Assembly: GCA_036652815.1 (NCBI GenBank)
Contig: JAVVVE010000007.1
Location: 34,887-98,886 of the forward strand
DNA from: SZUA-378 sp036652815
GTDB taxonomy: Bacteria; Bacillota; Clostridia; Lachnospirales; Lachnospiraceae
DNA length: 64,000 bases
Reading direction: 5' to 3'
Positions 1 to 8,887 of the stretch are shown here, in pieces. Each line of letters opens with the position of its first letter. Position 1 is the stretch's first letter. Below the pieces are notes generated by a model. The model did no database searches and was not told where the DNA came from. It saw only the letters and a program-made list of their open reading frames with translations. The position numbers and the translations under genes are program-made.

Positions 1-548
1 TCCTCTTTTAAGCGAAAGACATCTTTTTTTTGTATTACCAGTTCTGATAATTCCATGGGTTCCAGTCGATACTCAATTGGTTTTCTTTCATCCACAGGTT
101 CTTCATACCTGACATCGACCGATGTCTCCTCGTCACAGATCTCTTCTATGTAGAGATGGAGCGTAAGAACCGCCTGCACACTGAGTTTTCTTGAATTAAT
201 CAAGCTGATGCTTAGATCCTCGAGTGCTGTATGGATATTAATGGTATCTCCACTCTGTGCACCTTCCAGATAGACTTGTTCTCTAAAAGGAAGTTCTCCT
301 TCTATCGTCCCGATCCGGCTCTCCTCTTCCTCCGATATGTAAAGTGCCGCAAACAATAACTTACCAATGACCTGAACATGATCCGTAGATGCTTTCATTT
401 CATCTATCTGTATCACACCTTTGTCAAATATCAGTTTAACAATATCAGGTTTATTGTCAGATACGTTAATGTCGTCTTCCAGGGTAATCTGTGTTGTCGC
501 TTTACATTTCATGCAGTCCATATGTATATTCTTCTTAATTAATTCCAT
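1..548 (-). CDS. DUF3794/SPOCS-domain protein, SipL-like (3' end outside window)
   Basis: Only the first ~182 residues are visible; the reading frame is open to the left edge. The start is an ATG with GGGAGG ending seven bases upstream. The N-terminus carries a CMKC pair and then the segment DDINVSDNKPDIVKLI, typical of the DUF3794 (SPOCS) fold; the rest is alternating short strands as in that family. Family knowledge: SPOCS repeats followed by a LysM domain form SipL, which binds the SpoIVA spore-coat basement layer in Clostridioides difficile. Whether this copy has further SPOCS repeats or a LysM cannot be seen. An ATP-dependent or enzymatic role is not suggested by anything in the sequence. 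It lies downstream of pyrD on the same strand but has its own putative sporulation-type promoter. Confidence 0.75.
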   Translation of the reverse strand, partial: MELIKKNIHMDCMKCKATTQITLEDDINVSDNKPDIVKLIFDKGVIQIDEMKASTDHVQVIGKLLFAALYISEEEESRIGTIEGELPFREQVYLEGAQSGDTINIHTALEDLSISLINSRKLSVQAVLTLHLYIEEICDEETSVDVRYEEPVDERKPIEYRLEPMELSELVIQKKDVFRLKE

Positions 549-578
549 GCATTGACCTCCCTGCCATACTTCTGATTT

Positions 579-603
579 ATTGTATGCCCGCGGAGACTAA
601 TAT
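579..603 (-). promoter_or_regulatory. Possible sigma-E-type promoter of the SPOCS gene
   Basis: On the minus strand the octamer CATACAAT (579-586) matches the sigma-E -10 consensus exactly. An ATATT element (599-603) lies 12 bases upstream, slightly closer than the usual 13-15. SipL is mother-cell expressed in known spore formers, which fits. The short spacing keeps this tentative. Confidence 0.35.
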
Positions 604-622
604 ATACATAGGATTAAGCTAT

Positions 623-1525
623 TTATTGTACTGCACCGATTAAGTCATGGATGTCTTCTATTTTGTTTTGCCTCATATATGTCTCAATCCCGGTCACCAC
701 TTCCGTTGTGGTGTATGGGTTTACAAAATTCATCGCCCCGACCGCTACTGCTGTTGCTCCTGCGAGGATAAATTCAATGGCATCCTCTGCATTGGCGATT
801 CCGCCCATCCCGATAATCGGTATCTTCACTGCATGGGCTGCCTGATACACCATACGCACTGCCACCGGTTTAATAGCCGGTCCCGATAAACCACCTGTTT
901 GATTGGCAAGGGCAAAACGGCGTGTTCTGGTATCGATTTTCATACCTGTAAGGGTGTTGATTAAAGAAAGTGCATCTGCACCTCCTGCCTCTGCTGCTTT
1001 CGCCATCTCCGTAATATCCGTTACGTTAGGACTAAGCTTCATAATAATCGGTTGTTTTGCTTTCTCCTTAATCGCTCTGGTAATATCATAAAGTGCATCT
1101 GCCCGCTGTCCAAAAGCGATCGCACCCTCTTTCACGTTAGGGCAGGATACATTGATTTCCAACATCGCTATCTCTTCCTCAGCCAGACGTTCTACTACTT
1201 CCAGATAATCTGCAACGCTTTTACCACATACATTCACAATAATCTTTGTATCATATTGCTGTAAATAAGGGATATCTCGATCGATGAATACCTCGATTCC
1301 CGGATTCTGTAAGCCAATGGCATTGAGCATGCCACCATACGTCTCTGCAATACGCGGTGTATGATTCCCTATCCATGGCACATTAGCAACTCCCTTAGTC
1401 ACAACTGCTCCCAGTTGATTCAGGTCTACAAATGCTCCATATTCCATCCCCGACCCAAAAGTCCCGGATGCAGTCATAACGGGATTCTTCAAAGTAACTC
1501 CTGCTATCTCTACTGTTGTACGCAT
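623..1525 (-). CDS. pyrD: Dihydroorotate dehydrogenase B, catalytic subunit
   Basis: Oxidises dihydroorotate to orotate in UMP synthesis; class 1B enzymes pass electrons through PyrK to NAD+. The 300-residue TIM-barrel protein has the usual length. The FMN and substrate loop TKG (43-45), MLNAIGLQNPG (66-76) and the catalytic cysteine in NVSCPN (Cys128) are all present, and the cysteine base (not serine) marks the class 1 type. It is the last gene of pyrC-pyrK-pyrD; its ATG overlaps the pyrK stop by one base (TGATG), indicating translational coupling. Nothing suggests decay. Cytoplasmic. Confidence 0.96.
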   Translation of the reverse strand: MRTTVEIAGVTLKNPVMTASGTFGSGMEYGAFVDLNQLGAVVTKGVANVPWIGNHTPRIAETYGGMLNAIGLQNPGIEVFIDRDIPYLQQYDTKIIVNVCGKSVADYLEVVERLAEEEIAMLEINVSCPNVKEGAIAFGQRADALYDITRAIKEKAKQPIIMKLSPNVTDITEMAKAAEAGGADALSLINTLTGMKIDTRTRRFALANQTGGLSGPAIKPVAVRMVYQAAHAVKIPIIGMGGIANAEDAIEFILAGATAVAVGAMNFVNPYTTTEVVTGIETYMRQNKIEDIHDLIGAVQ

Positions 1526-2310
1526 CAGATATCTACCTCCCCGGCTTCAAAGACCGGCCCATCTGTACAGATCCTCGCATTATGTACATGAGAATGCGCA
1601 TCCGGCTTTGTTGTCCTGCATACACAGCCAAGACAAGCTCCCACTCCACATGCCATCCGTTCCTCCAGTGAGATATAGGCCTTTATCTTACTTTGTTCAC
1701 TGTATTGTTTAATCGCCCGTAACATCGGCATAGGTCCACAGGCAAAGATGATATCGGCCTGTAATGCATGTTCTTTGATGGCATCCATAACGTTTCCTGT
1801 GGTTCCGGCACTTCCGTCTTCCGTAGCAATGACCACTTGTCCAAAGGAGGACAGTTCCTCACTTAAGAAAAGTTCCTGATCCCGGTATCCCAAAATAATC
1901 TGAAGCTTTTCATGCTGTAATGCCTTTGCCAATTCAAGCATCGGTGGAATCCCAATCCCTCCGCCCATTAAAAGGATTCGTTTTCCGATTGCCTCTTCTA
2001 CCGGGAATCCATTTCCCAATACGCCGAGGATATCCAGTTTCTCTCCTGCCTGATAAGCTGCAAATTCCTCTGTTCCCTTTCCTGCAATACGATATACGAT
2101 ACGTATCCTTGCATGTACCGCATCTACTTCACAGATACTGATGGGTCTGGGTAAGAGCATTGCGCCATTATGAGAGTAAATCCCCAAGAATTGACCCGGT
2201 CTTGCTTGTAAAGCCAGGTCGGTCTCCAGCCACATATCATAGATGCCTGTTGCCAATTCCGACTGCCTATAGATAATTGCCGATTCTTTACGCTTTTGTG
2301 CCATACTCAT
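1525..2310 (-). CDS. pyrK: Dihydroorotate dehydrogenase B, electron transfer subunit
   Basis: Iron-sulfur flavoprotein partner of PyrD that moves electrons from FMN to NAD+. The 261-residue protein shows an FAD-binding RPIS motif (55-58), an NAD-binding GGGIGIPP loop (116-123) and the [2Fe-2S] cysteines Cys221, Cys226, Cys229 and Cys248 in the C-terminal CGVGACLGCVC region. It sits between pyrC (13-base gap) and pyrD (one-base overlap). Two ATGs are possible: residue 1, with AGGA only four bases upstream, or residue 3, with a better ten-base spacing; the difference is two residues. Confidence 0.95.
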   Translation of the reverse strand: MSMAQKRKESAIIYRQSELATGIYDMWLETDLALQARPGQFLGIYSHNGAMLLPRPISICEVDAVHARIRIVYRIAGKGTEEFAAYQAGEKLDILGVLGNGFPVEEAIGKRILLMGGGIGIPPMLELAKALQHEKLQIILGYRDQELFLSEELSSFGQVVIATEDGSAGTTGNVMDAIKEHALQADIIFACGPMPMLRAIKQYSEQSKIKAYISLEERMACGVGACLGCVCRTTKPDAHSHVHNARICTDGPVFEAGEVDI

Positions 2311-2323
2311 TCATTCCTTTCTG

Positions 2324-3607
2324 TTACCTTTTTCTATTGTCATATACCACTGTGCCATTGCTAATGGTATAACAGATGACTCCGTCCAAAGTCTCCTGCA
2401 AAAAAGGAGAATTCTGTGATTTAGATTGTAATTTGCTTACCTTCCAGGTATCTGTTGGTGAGAAAATAATCATATCTGCCGGTGCTCCTTCTGCAAGATA
2501 TCCTGCATTAAGCTGATATAATCTCGCCGGATTGTAGGACATCTTCCGGATCAGTTCTTTGAATGACATCTGATTCTTATGCACCAGATGTGTGATTCCA
2601 AGAGAGAATGCTGTCTCCAGTCCCACGATGCCACTGGGTGCTTCTGTAATAGGTCTGTCCTTCTCTGTCTTGGTATGAGGTGCGTGGTCTGTTGCGATTA
2701 AATCGATCGTACCATCCTGTAAGCCTTCTATAATAGCCTGTCTGTCTTGCTCAGTTCTGAGCGGTGGATTCATCTTTGCCAGGCTTCCCTTAGTTATCGT
2801 GGCTTCCTCCGTTAAGGTAAAGTGATGTGGTGTCGCTTCGGCATGGATATTACTGCTGTGCTTCTTAGCTTCCCGAATCAGTGCAACTGACTCGCGTGTA
2901 CTGATGTGCTGCATATTCACGATTGCACCTGTCTCTATTGCCAGCTCCAGATCGCGCTTTACCATAGTAATCTCTGCTTCTCTGGGAGAGCCCTCGATTC
3001 CATAATGAGAGGATGCTTGTCCTGCATTGATCCCATTTTGCATAATGAGATTCGGATTCTCTTCATGCAAACTAAGAGGGACCTGCAGTCTTCGCGTTTC
3101 GCACATTGCCTCTCGAACGACTGATTCACGCAGCAGTGCAACGCCATCATCGGTAAATCCAACCGCCTGATGCTCTGCCAGATTCTGCATGTCACTCAAC
3201 TGTTCTCCCTGCATTCCTTTGGTTGCCGTGGCGCAGGAATAAACATGTATGCCTGTTTTTTTCCCTTGTTCCAATACATAAGATAAGATCTCAACCGTAT
3301 CTACCACCGGCTTGGTATTGGCCATCAATACGACCGAGGTAAAGCCTCCTTTTGCCGCAGCTCTTGCTCCTGTTGCGATATCCTCTTTCTCTGTAAAACC
3401 GGGATCGCGAAAATGAACATGTACATCGACTAAGCCGGGGGCTATCATCAAACCGTCTGCATGAATCGTCTTATCCGGTGTGCGAATCAAGGTAGGCAGG
3501 AGATTCTTACCCATCTTTACAATGGTGCCGCCATCTATCAAAATATCCATCTGTTCTTCTATCTCACTCTTAGGGTCAATTACATATCCGTTTCTAATCA
3601 ATATCAT
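2324..3607 (-). CDS. pyrC: Dihydroorotase (class I)
   Basis: Cyclises carbamoyl-aspartate to dihydroorotate. The 427-residue zinc amidohydrolase contains the metal motif DVHVHFRDPG (His63, His65), Asp154, His181, His234 and the catalytic ATDHAPH (Asp307). Length and motifs fit the Bacillus-type class I enzyme rather than the shorter E. coli type. It is first in the operon; AGGGG lies nine bases before the ATG. carA/B, pyrB and pyrE/F are not in this window, so the pathway is split in the genome. No PyrR-type attenuator is visible in the short leader. Confidence 0.96.
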   Translation of the reverse strand: MILIRNGYVIDPKSEIEEQMDILIDGGTIVKMGKNLLPTLIRTPDKTIHADGLMIAPGLVDVHVHFRDPGFTEKEDIATGARAAAKGGFTSVVLMANTKPVVDTVEILSYVLEQGKKTGIHVYSCATATKGMQGEQLSDMQNLAEHQAVGFTDDGVALLRESVVREAMCETRRLQVPLSLHEENPNLIMQNGINAGQASSHYGIEGSPREAEITMVKRDLELAIETGAIVNMQHISTRESVALIREAKKHSSNIHAEATPHHFTLTEEATITKGSLAKMNPPLRTEQDRQAIIEGLQDGTIDLIATDHAPHTKTEKDRPITEAPSGIVGLETAFSLGITHLVHKNQMSFKELIRKMSYNPARLYQLNAGYLAEGAPADMIIFSPTDTWKVSKLQSKSQNSPFLQETLDGVICYTISNGTVVYDNRKR

Positions 3608-3642
3608 CTTATGATTCCCCTCTCGTTACCTATCTGTTCTAT

Positions 3643-3671
3643 ATTGTGGGGTATTTTATGAAAGCTGTCAA
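3643..3671 (-). promoter_or_regulatory. Promoter of the pyrC-pyrK-pyrD operon
   Basis: Minus strand TTGACA (3666-3671), a 17-base spacer and CACAAT (3643-3648). The perfect -35 and ideal spacing support a vegetative sigma-A promoter about 30 bases before the pyrC start. The -35 lies just past the 3' end of the upstream lipoprotein gene. Confidence 0.6.
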
Positions 3672-3677
3672 GTGCCT

Positions 3678-4094
3678 CTATTCAAATACCACATTACGGT
3701 CAATCAATTCTGTTTTGATTACGATATAAGGATAGGATGACACCTGTCTGCTCGCTTCCTCCGGAGTCGGGCCGCATAATTCCGTATCAATATAAATGGC
3801 ATTTTTCGTCAGATACAATTCTTTCACGCGGATGCTGTAACCACCACTTTTTTGTTCTCCATAGCCTGCACATATGTATAAATAGTTTTTATCCATATAA
3901 GTAGTTTTAAATTCTTGTGCTTTAGCGGTTTCCAGATTCTGTTTTAATTCTTGCGGAATATTGTCCTCGGTTGCCACTGTAAATTCCAAATCTCGTATTT
4001 TGGTATCCATGTCCTCTTGTGCTTTTGATTGGCAGCCGCAGAGCAGGATGCCTGACAAGAGCAATAATGATACAGCGTAAGATATTCTTCTCAT
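3678..4094 (-). CDS. Small lipoprotein of unknown function
   Basis: A 138-residue secreted lipoprotein. A lipobox LCGC follows a hydrophobic stretch rich in leucine; the lipidated cysteine is residue 21 when the ATG at 4094 is used. I prefer this start because GGGG lies nine bases upstream and the signal peptide then has normal length; an in-frame GTG at 4145 would add 17 residues. The mature part is about 117 residues, mixed charged and polar, ending in a strand-rich segment (YPYIVIKTELIDRNVVF). I recognise no family. It stands alone between the pyr operon and divergent plsC. Confidence 0.7.
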   Translation of the reverse strand: MRRISYAVSLLLLSGILLCGCQSKAQEDMDTKIRDLEFTVATEDNIPQELKQNLETAKAQEFKTTYMDKNYLYICAGYGEQKSGGYSIRVKELYLTKNAIYIDTELCGPTPEEASRQVSSYPYIVIKTELIDRNVVFE

Positions 4095-4178
4095 AAACAC
4101 ATTCCCCATACCTTCTATTCTTATCAGAGATAGTTTTCTTTTCACTAATCTATTAATAGAAAACAGGTTCTATGCCTA

Positions 4179-4207
4179 TTGATTTTGTTTACCGTGCCAA
4201 GTATAAT
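4179..4207 (+). promoter_or_regulatory. Promoter of plsC
   Basis: TTGATT (4179-4184), 17-base spacer, TATAAT (4202-4207). A short inverted repeat GGCTGT/ACAGCC (about 4214-4236) follows in the 5' leader, and GAAAGGAAC precedes the ATG. Confidence 0.65.
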
Positions 4208-4257
4208 GTATTTGGCTGTAATCGATAGCAGACAGCCGTGAAAGGAACTTAACTATT

Positions 4258-4992
4258 ATGATACGTTTTATAATACTGGCTACTACTGTAATTACTTTTT
4301 TGATTGTAAGTATTCCGATTCTGGTCGCGGAATGGATCATTGGTAAATTCAATATGGAGTTAAAAGACCGCAGCAGTCTTGCGATTGTATTGTTCATGTT
4401 CCGCTTATGTCTATGGATAACCGGAGTTCGCGTGACTGTTTTAGGGGAAGAAAATGTGCCGAAGGATAAGGCTGTTCTATATGTTGGTAATCATCGCAGT
4501 TATTTTGATATTCTGCTGACTTATGTACGCGTACCCAGACCTACCGGCTATATTGCCAAGGTGGAGATGTTACGTTACCCTTCTTTATGCCAATGGATGA
4601 AAAATCTGCATTGTCAATTTTTGGATAGGCATGATCTAAAGGCAGGTTTAAAGACGATTCTATCTTCCATCGAAACAGTGAAATCAGGCATCTCCATCTG
4701 TGTCTTTCCCGAAGGAACCAGAAACCATGTAAATGATACCTTTCTTCCCTTTCATGCCGGTAGTTTTAAGATAGCTGAGAAATCAGGCTGCCCGATTATA
4801 CCGATTGCCATTAACAATGCGGCGGATATCTTTGAAGACCATTTTCCAAAGATTCGTAAAACCCATGTCGTATTGGAATACGGTGCTCCTATTTCTATGT
4901 CTGAAATGAACAAGGACGAGAAAAAAGAGATCGATACCCTTGTGCTGGATACCATCAAATCTATGTATTTTAAGAACAAAGAGCTTGTATAA
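4258..4992 (+). CDS. plsC: 1-acyl-sn-glycerol-3-phosphate acyltransferase
   Basis: Transfers an acyl group to lysophosphatidic acid, giving phosphatidic acid, at the inner face of the membrane. The 244-residue protein has an N-terminal membrane segment (about 3-26), the catalytic NHRSYFD motif (His79, Asp84), and the phosphate-binding FPEGTR motif (150-155), all in the usual order and spacing. It has its own promoter. Its last 23 bases overlap the end of murF on the opposite strand, so the two genes converge tail to tail and share coding DNA; no terminator separates them. Confidence 0.93.
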   Translation: MIRFIILATTVITFLIVSIPILVAEWIIGKFNMELKDRSSLAIVLFMFRLCLWITGVRVTVLGEENVPKDKAVLYVGNHRSYFDILLTYVRVPRPTGYIAKVEMLRYPSLCQWMKNLHCQFLDRHDLKAGLKTILSSIETVKSGISICVFPEGTRNHVNDTFLPFHAGSFKIAEKSGCPIIPIAINNAADIFEDHFPKIRKTHVVLEYGAPISMSEMNKDEKKEIDTLVLDTIKSMYFKNKELV

Positions 4993-6349
4993 TGGTCTCA
5001 AACCTCATAAAGTGAGACGCTTTTACGAGGATAGTATCCCCTCGCTGTAATTGTATGGGCAATGCCTGCATCAGACATTCTTTATCAAGATAAGAAACGA
5101 TGGTGGTAGTATGGGTCTTAGATTGCTCTGCCGCCCCCTGTGCTATGTATTGTGACAGATCTCCGACACAAAGCAGAAGATCTACCCCTTTTGCAGCACA
5201 ATAAGCACCCACCTGTGTATGCAGTCTTTCGACATCGTCTCCTAATTCTCCCATATCTCCTAAGATAGCTACCGTTCTGCCTGGTGCCGTTACGAGGGTG
5301 TCGATAGCCGCCTGCATCGAGATCGGATTGGCATTATAGCAATCATCTATTACCGTATAATGGTCCGTAGTAATCACATGATTCCTGCCGCTCAAAGCCT
5401 CCACAGAAGCAATCCCTTCTGCTATCTCCTGTAAGGATAACCCCAATAATTGCCCAACCGCTGCTGCTGCCAAAGCGTTATATATCATATGCCGTCCCAT
5501 CAGTGGGATCTTAACGTCAATGATGCCCTCCTTTAGATGCAGTTTACATAAGCTTCCGTGCAATCCTCTGTCCTCAATATCACCGGCATAGATCTGATTG
5601 GCAGGAGACAGGCCATAGGAGATGGGAGATTTGCCATGTATCGCATCGATCGTTTGCAGCATGTCATCATCTCCATTTACGCAGACCGTCCCTGTATCTC
5701 TCATATAATCAAAGATTTCTGATTTGGCAGACAGGATGCCTTCTCTGCTTCCTAAAAATTCAAGATGGCATTGTCCGATATTCGTCATGACACAGATGTC
5801 AGGTCTGACCATTTTACTAAGTCTGTGCATCTCTCCAAAATGATTAATGCCCATCTCTAAGACTGCTACTTCATGTTCCTCTCTAATCTGCAAGATAGTC
5901 AGTGGAACTCCTACTTCATTATTATAATTACCCTGTGTTTTCAGAACATGGTAACGTCTCGCAAGTACTCCCGCTATAAATTCTTTGGTACTCGTCTTAC
6001 CGACACTGCCTGTAATACCGATAAACGGAATGGAAAGTGTACTTCTATAATATTCCGCTATCTCCTGTAGTGCTATCAAGCTGTCTTTTACTAAAATATA
6101 AGGAATATCATTTCTATTGGGTATCTGTTCACAGATGATACCGACAGCACCTTGCTCTATCACTTGTGGAATAAAGGAATGGCCATCGACACGTTCTCCT
6201 TTTGTCGCAACAAATAAATACCCCGGTTGAACCAATCTGGAATCAATAACAACGCCTTGCACTTCCGGGTTCTCTTTGTGTTCTTCCCGATTATCTACCA
6301 AAGTCCCTTTGCAGGCATGTGCTATTTTAAATAATGTCATGTCCTTCAT
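4970..6349 (-). CDS. murF: UDP-MurNAc-tripeptide--D-alanyl-D-alanine ligase
   Basis: Adds the D-Ala-D-Ala dipeptide to the UDP-MurNAc tripeptide, the last cytoplasmic step of peptidoglycan precursor synthesis. The 459-residue Mur ligase has an N-terminal substrate domain (VVIDSRLVQPGYLFVA), the ATP loop GITGSVGKTS (111-120), and the central and C-terminal Mur domains (GDMGELG). It lies three bases downstream of ddl, which makes its substrate, so the operon couples D-Ala-D-Ala synthesis to its use. The 3' end overlaps convergent plsC by 23 bases. Confidence 0.96.
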   Translation of the reverse strand: MKDMTLFKIAHACKGTLVDNREEHKENPEVQGVVIDSRLVQPGYLFVATKGERVDGHSFIPQVIEQGAVGIICEQIPNRNDIPYILVKDSLIALQEIAEYYRSTLSIPFIGITGSVGKTSTKEFIAGVLARRYHVLKTQGNYNNEVGVPLTILQIREEHEVAVLEMGINHFGEMHRLSKMVRPDICVMTNIGQCHLEFLGSREGILSAKSEIFDYMRDTGTVCVNGDDDMLQTIDAIHGKSPISYGLSPANQIYAGDIEDRGLHGSLCKLHLKEGIIDVKIPLMGRHMIYNALAAAAVGQLLGLSLQEIAEGIASVEALSGRNHVITTDHYTVIDDCYNANPISMQAAIDTLVTAPGRTVAILGDMGELGDDVERLHTQVGAYCAAKGVDLLLCVGDLSQYIAQGAAEQSKTHTTTIVSYLDKECLMQALPIQLQRGDTILVKASHFMRFETIIQALCS

Positions 6350-6352
6350 CGT

Positions 6353-7381
6353 TTATTTCTCCATCGCCATCCGGATAATCCATGCACATAATGCATCGTA
6401 AGAGTACCCTGCTTCTTTCGCTTCCTGTGGCAATAAGGAAGTCGGTGTCATCCCCGGAAGCGTATTGGCCTCCAGGCAATAGAAAGCTCCATTATCCTCC
6501 ATCAAAAAATCCATACGTGCATAAGAATCTAATCTCAATACCTTAAATACCTGTTCTGCACATTTCTGCATCGATAATGCGATATCTGTGGGCAATTCAG
6601 CCGGACAAGTCTCAATAGCACTGCCTGCCTGATATTTATTCTTATAGTCATAAAATCCTGTAACCGGAGCAATCTCTATAACCGGCAATGCCTTACCACC
6701 CACTACGCCTACGCCAAATTCTCTTCCCTTAATATATTGTTCCACAATCACTTCATTCTCATAGGTAAAAGCATCGTGAAGAGCAGTGTGATACTCTGTC
6801 TGATTATGTACGATATAGACACCTACACTCGACCCTCCGCAGGTTGTCTTGACAACACATGGATATTCGATCTGTTCCGGTATCTCTTCTCCCTGTCTAA
6901 GCGTCATCCCGCTCGGTGTCGGAATCTCATGGAATCGAAACAGCTCCTTGGCAAGAGCCTTATCCATTGCCAAAGCACAGCCAACTGGATCATTACCGGT
7001 ATAGCGAATCCCGAGTAAATCAAATGCTGCCTGTATTTTCCCATTCTCACCATTTTCTCCATGTAACGCCAGAAAAACAAGTTCTGCCTGTTGACAGATA
7101 TCGATGACATGTGGTCCAAAGAATGCTTTGGAATCTCCACTTCGTTTAGCTTTAATGGCTTCTATATCAGGATTCTTCGCTCCAATAGCGCCCATATCCT
7201 TTGCCCATTCTTTGTTCAGTTCAAATATTTGTCCGATTTCTTCCTCGGGATAACCCAAATATACGTCCAACATAATGACCTGATGTCCTAATCGGTGCAA
7301 TGCATTATAGATCATCGTGCCCGAGCTCAATGATACATCCCGCTCTGTACTGATACCTCCTGCCAATACTACGATTTTCAC
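6353..7381 (-). CDS. ddl: D-alanine--D-alanine ligase
   Basis: ATP-grasp enzyme that joins two D-alanines for peptidoglycan. The chosen start is GTG, giving the family N-terminus VKIVVLAGGISTERDVS, with GGAGG nine bases upstream and one base after the stop of the preceding gene. It is 342 residues long. HGENGENG (107-114), the ATP-grasp strand CVVKTTCGGSSVGV and the metal-binding CLEANTLPGMT are present. An upstream in-frame ATG would add nine residues encoded inside the preceding gene and has no ribosome site. It is the middle gene of the GH9-like lipoprotein-ddl-murF operon. Confidence 0.95.
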   Translation of the reverse strand: MKIVVLAGGISTERDVSLSSGTMIYNALHRLGHQVIMLDVYLGYPEEEIGQIFELNKEWAKDMGAIGAKNPDIEAIKAKRSGDSKAFFGPHVIDICQQAELVFLALHGENGENGKIQAAFDLLGIRYTGNDPVGCALAMDKALAKELFRFHEIPTPSGMTLRQGEEIPEQIEYPCVVKTTCGGSSVGVYIVHNQTEYHTALHDAFTYENEVIVEQYIKGREFGVGVVGGKALPVIEIAPVTGFYDYKNKYQAGSAIETCPAELPTDIALSMQKCAEQVFKVLRLDSYARMDFLMEDNGAFYCLEANTLPGMTPTSLLPQEAKEAGYSYDALCAWIIRMAMEK

Positions 7382-7382
7382 C

Positions 7383-8774
7383 TTATGATTCCTCCATTTC
7401 CATCTCAATATTATTAAGTTCTCCCAGCATAAACAGCAGCATAGAAGTAAGCTGTGGTTGTTTGGTTATCATCTCTGATGTGTCTGCCATGCGGCTGCCA
7501 AATCCATCTATATAGCTCACTCCTTCTGCGTTACGTCCCAGAAAATAGTGCAGATGATTTTCCAGTACGGTTGTATATTCATGATTCGTAATGACATGTC
7601 CCACTATGGACAAGCATAACATATCACTCAATATTTGATTCACTTCATCCGCCGAGGAAAGATACGACGAGTTCTGTGCTTTTGCAACGATGGTTTCTAC
7701 ATAATCCATCCACTTACTCATCAAATCCCGACATATCGCTACATCCACCTTCTGCCTGGTCATGAGATACGCCATATCTGCATATAATTCTCTGCTATTC
7801 GCATCAATCTGTTTTATCTGAGTCTGTGTCTGTGTCTGCTGATGGTACTTTTTTATGTATGCATGATATTTTTCATTACCGGAAGCCCTGTAAAGAGAAG
7901 TCGCCGCATAATAGATGTCATCCGTGTAGGGCTCTTCCTGACTATTGCCAATCACATATTGCCATGCACGTGCCCCTGATTGCAAACAGGTCCTTGCAAA
8001 CTTGGCATCATAATTCTTATAAAAATGATAAAAATTAGCCATGAGGGCGGCATAATCTGCACTCGTCTGCACTGTCTTTGTCCCACGCAGAACCGCACCC
8101 GTCTTGGTATCCTGCATCTTTAGGAGATGACCGGCTTCATATCTCACTTCATCCAAAATATCCGGTATCTGGTTGCCACTCTCAGGAATCCCATAATCAT
8201 CCGAAAAAAGATTCGGGTAGAACTCATAAGAAAGTAATAGATTCTCTGCAATGATACATTGCTTTGAAATATCCATCTTTGAAGTCTGTTCTCTTAAGGT
8301 ATACATCGTCTTACACATCTGTGGAAGCAGGGTATCATATAGATTATCCCCGATTGTAAACGGATAAGACTGTCCTATCATGGGGGTCTGGATATAATAG
8401 GTGCCGGTCTTATCAAGCTCCGTAAAAGCCCCCTGTTTCGTATAGATACCGGCAATATCATCATAGGCCTGCGGTTCTATCTCCCCGGTATATACAGTTT
8501 CACCGCTCACAGCATCAATAACCTCAAAACTATCTGATATTTCCTTGCCACTGAAAACAACTATTTTAATGCTCTTAGTTTCATAACCAACTTGGTTCAC
8601 AAATACATGTGGCTGATTTGGAGGCACTGCATATTGCATAGCAGTCTCCTCTGCATCTTCCACTACCGGTATCGGTATATGTGTGGTGCGTGCCACATCT
8701 GCAATACTGCACCCCATTAACAATGGCAAGAGGAGTATTATCATGACAATTCTCTTACTGTACTTCACTTTCAT
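7383..8774 (-). CDS. GH9-like lipoprotein, probably catalytically dead
   Basis: A ~463-residue lipoprotein; a TTG 21 bases upstream is an alternative start, but the ATG has GGAG 11 bases before it. Lipobox LMGC sets lipidation at Cys22. After a linker comes an Ig-like CelD_N domain (about 55-145, VFVNQVGYETKSIKIVVFSG) and then an (alpha/alpha)6-type region with clear GH9 signatures: GIPESGNQIPDILDEVR and GRNAEGVSYIDGFG. GH9 cellulases carry a catalytic DAGD motif before the first signature; here the corresponding place reads SKMDISKQ. The C-terminal block with catalytic His and Glu is collapsed to about 35 residues. First gene of the operon with ddl and murF, one base from ddl, suggesting a wall-linked, perhaps glycan-binding, role (inference). 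Confidence 0.8.
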   Translation of the reverse strand: MKVKYSKRIVMIILLLPLLMGCSIADVARTTHIPIPVVEDAEETAMQYAVPPNQPHVFVNQVGYETKSIKIVVFSGKEISDSFEVIDAVSGETVYTGEIEPQAYDDIAGIYTKQGAFTELDKTGTYYIQTPMIGQSYPFTIGDNLYDTLLPQMCKTMYTLREQTSKMDISKQCIIAENLLLSYEFYPNLFSDDYGIPESGNQIPDILDEVRYEAGHLLKMQDTKTGAVLRGTKTVQTSADYAALMANFYHFYKNYDAKFARTCLQSGARAWQYVIGNSQEEPYTDDIYYAATSLYRASGNEKYHAYIKKYHQQTQTQTQIKQIDANSRELYADMAYLMTRQKVDVAICRDLMSKWMDYVETIVAKAQNSSYLSSADEVNQILSDMLCLSIVGHVITNHEYTTVLENHLHYFLGRNAEGVSYIDGFGSRMADTSEMITKQPQLTSMLLFMLGELNNIEMEMEES

Positions 8775-8822
8775 CTGCTCTTTTACTCCGCTCAATGCGC
8801 TATTTTATCATGGAACTATCAC

Positions 8823-8851
8823 ATTATACCGCGAACTTCCTCTACGGTAAA
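8823..8851 (-). promoter_or_regulatory. Promoter of the GH9-like lipoprotein-ddl-murF operon
   Basis: Minus strand TTTACC (8846-8851), 17-base spacer, perfect TATAAT (8823-8828), about 50 bases before the lipoprotein ATG. Confidence 0.6.
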
Positions 8852-8887
8852 GTCTTCCCTCTAAATATTCGGGATAAACTGTACTGA

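Noticed and set aside
4214..4236. GGCTGT/ACAGCC hairpin in the plsC leader as a riboswitch
   Set aside because: Six-base stem only, no conserved loop or terminator; noted with the promoter.
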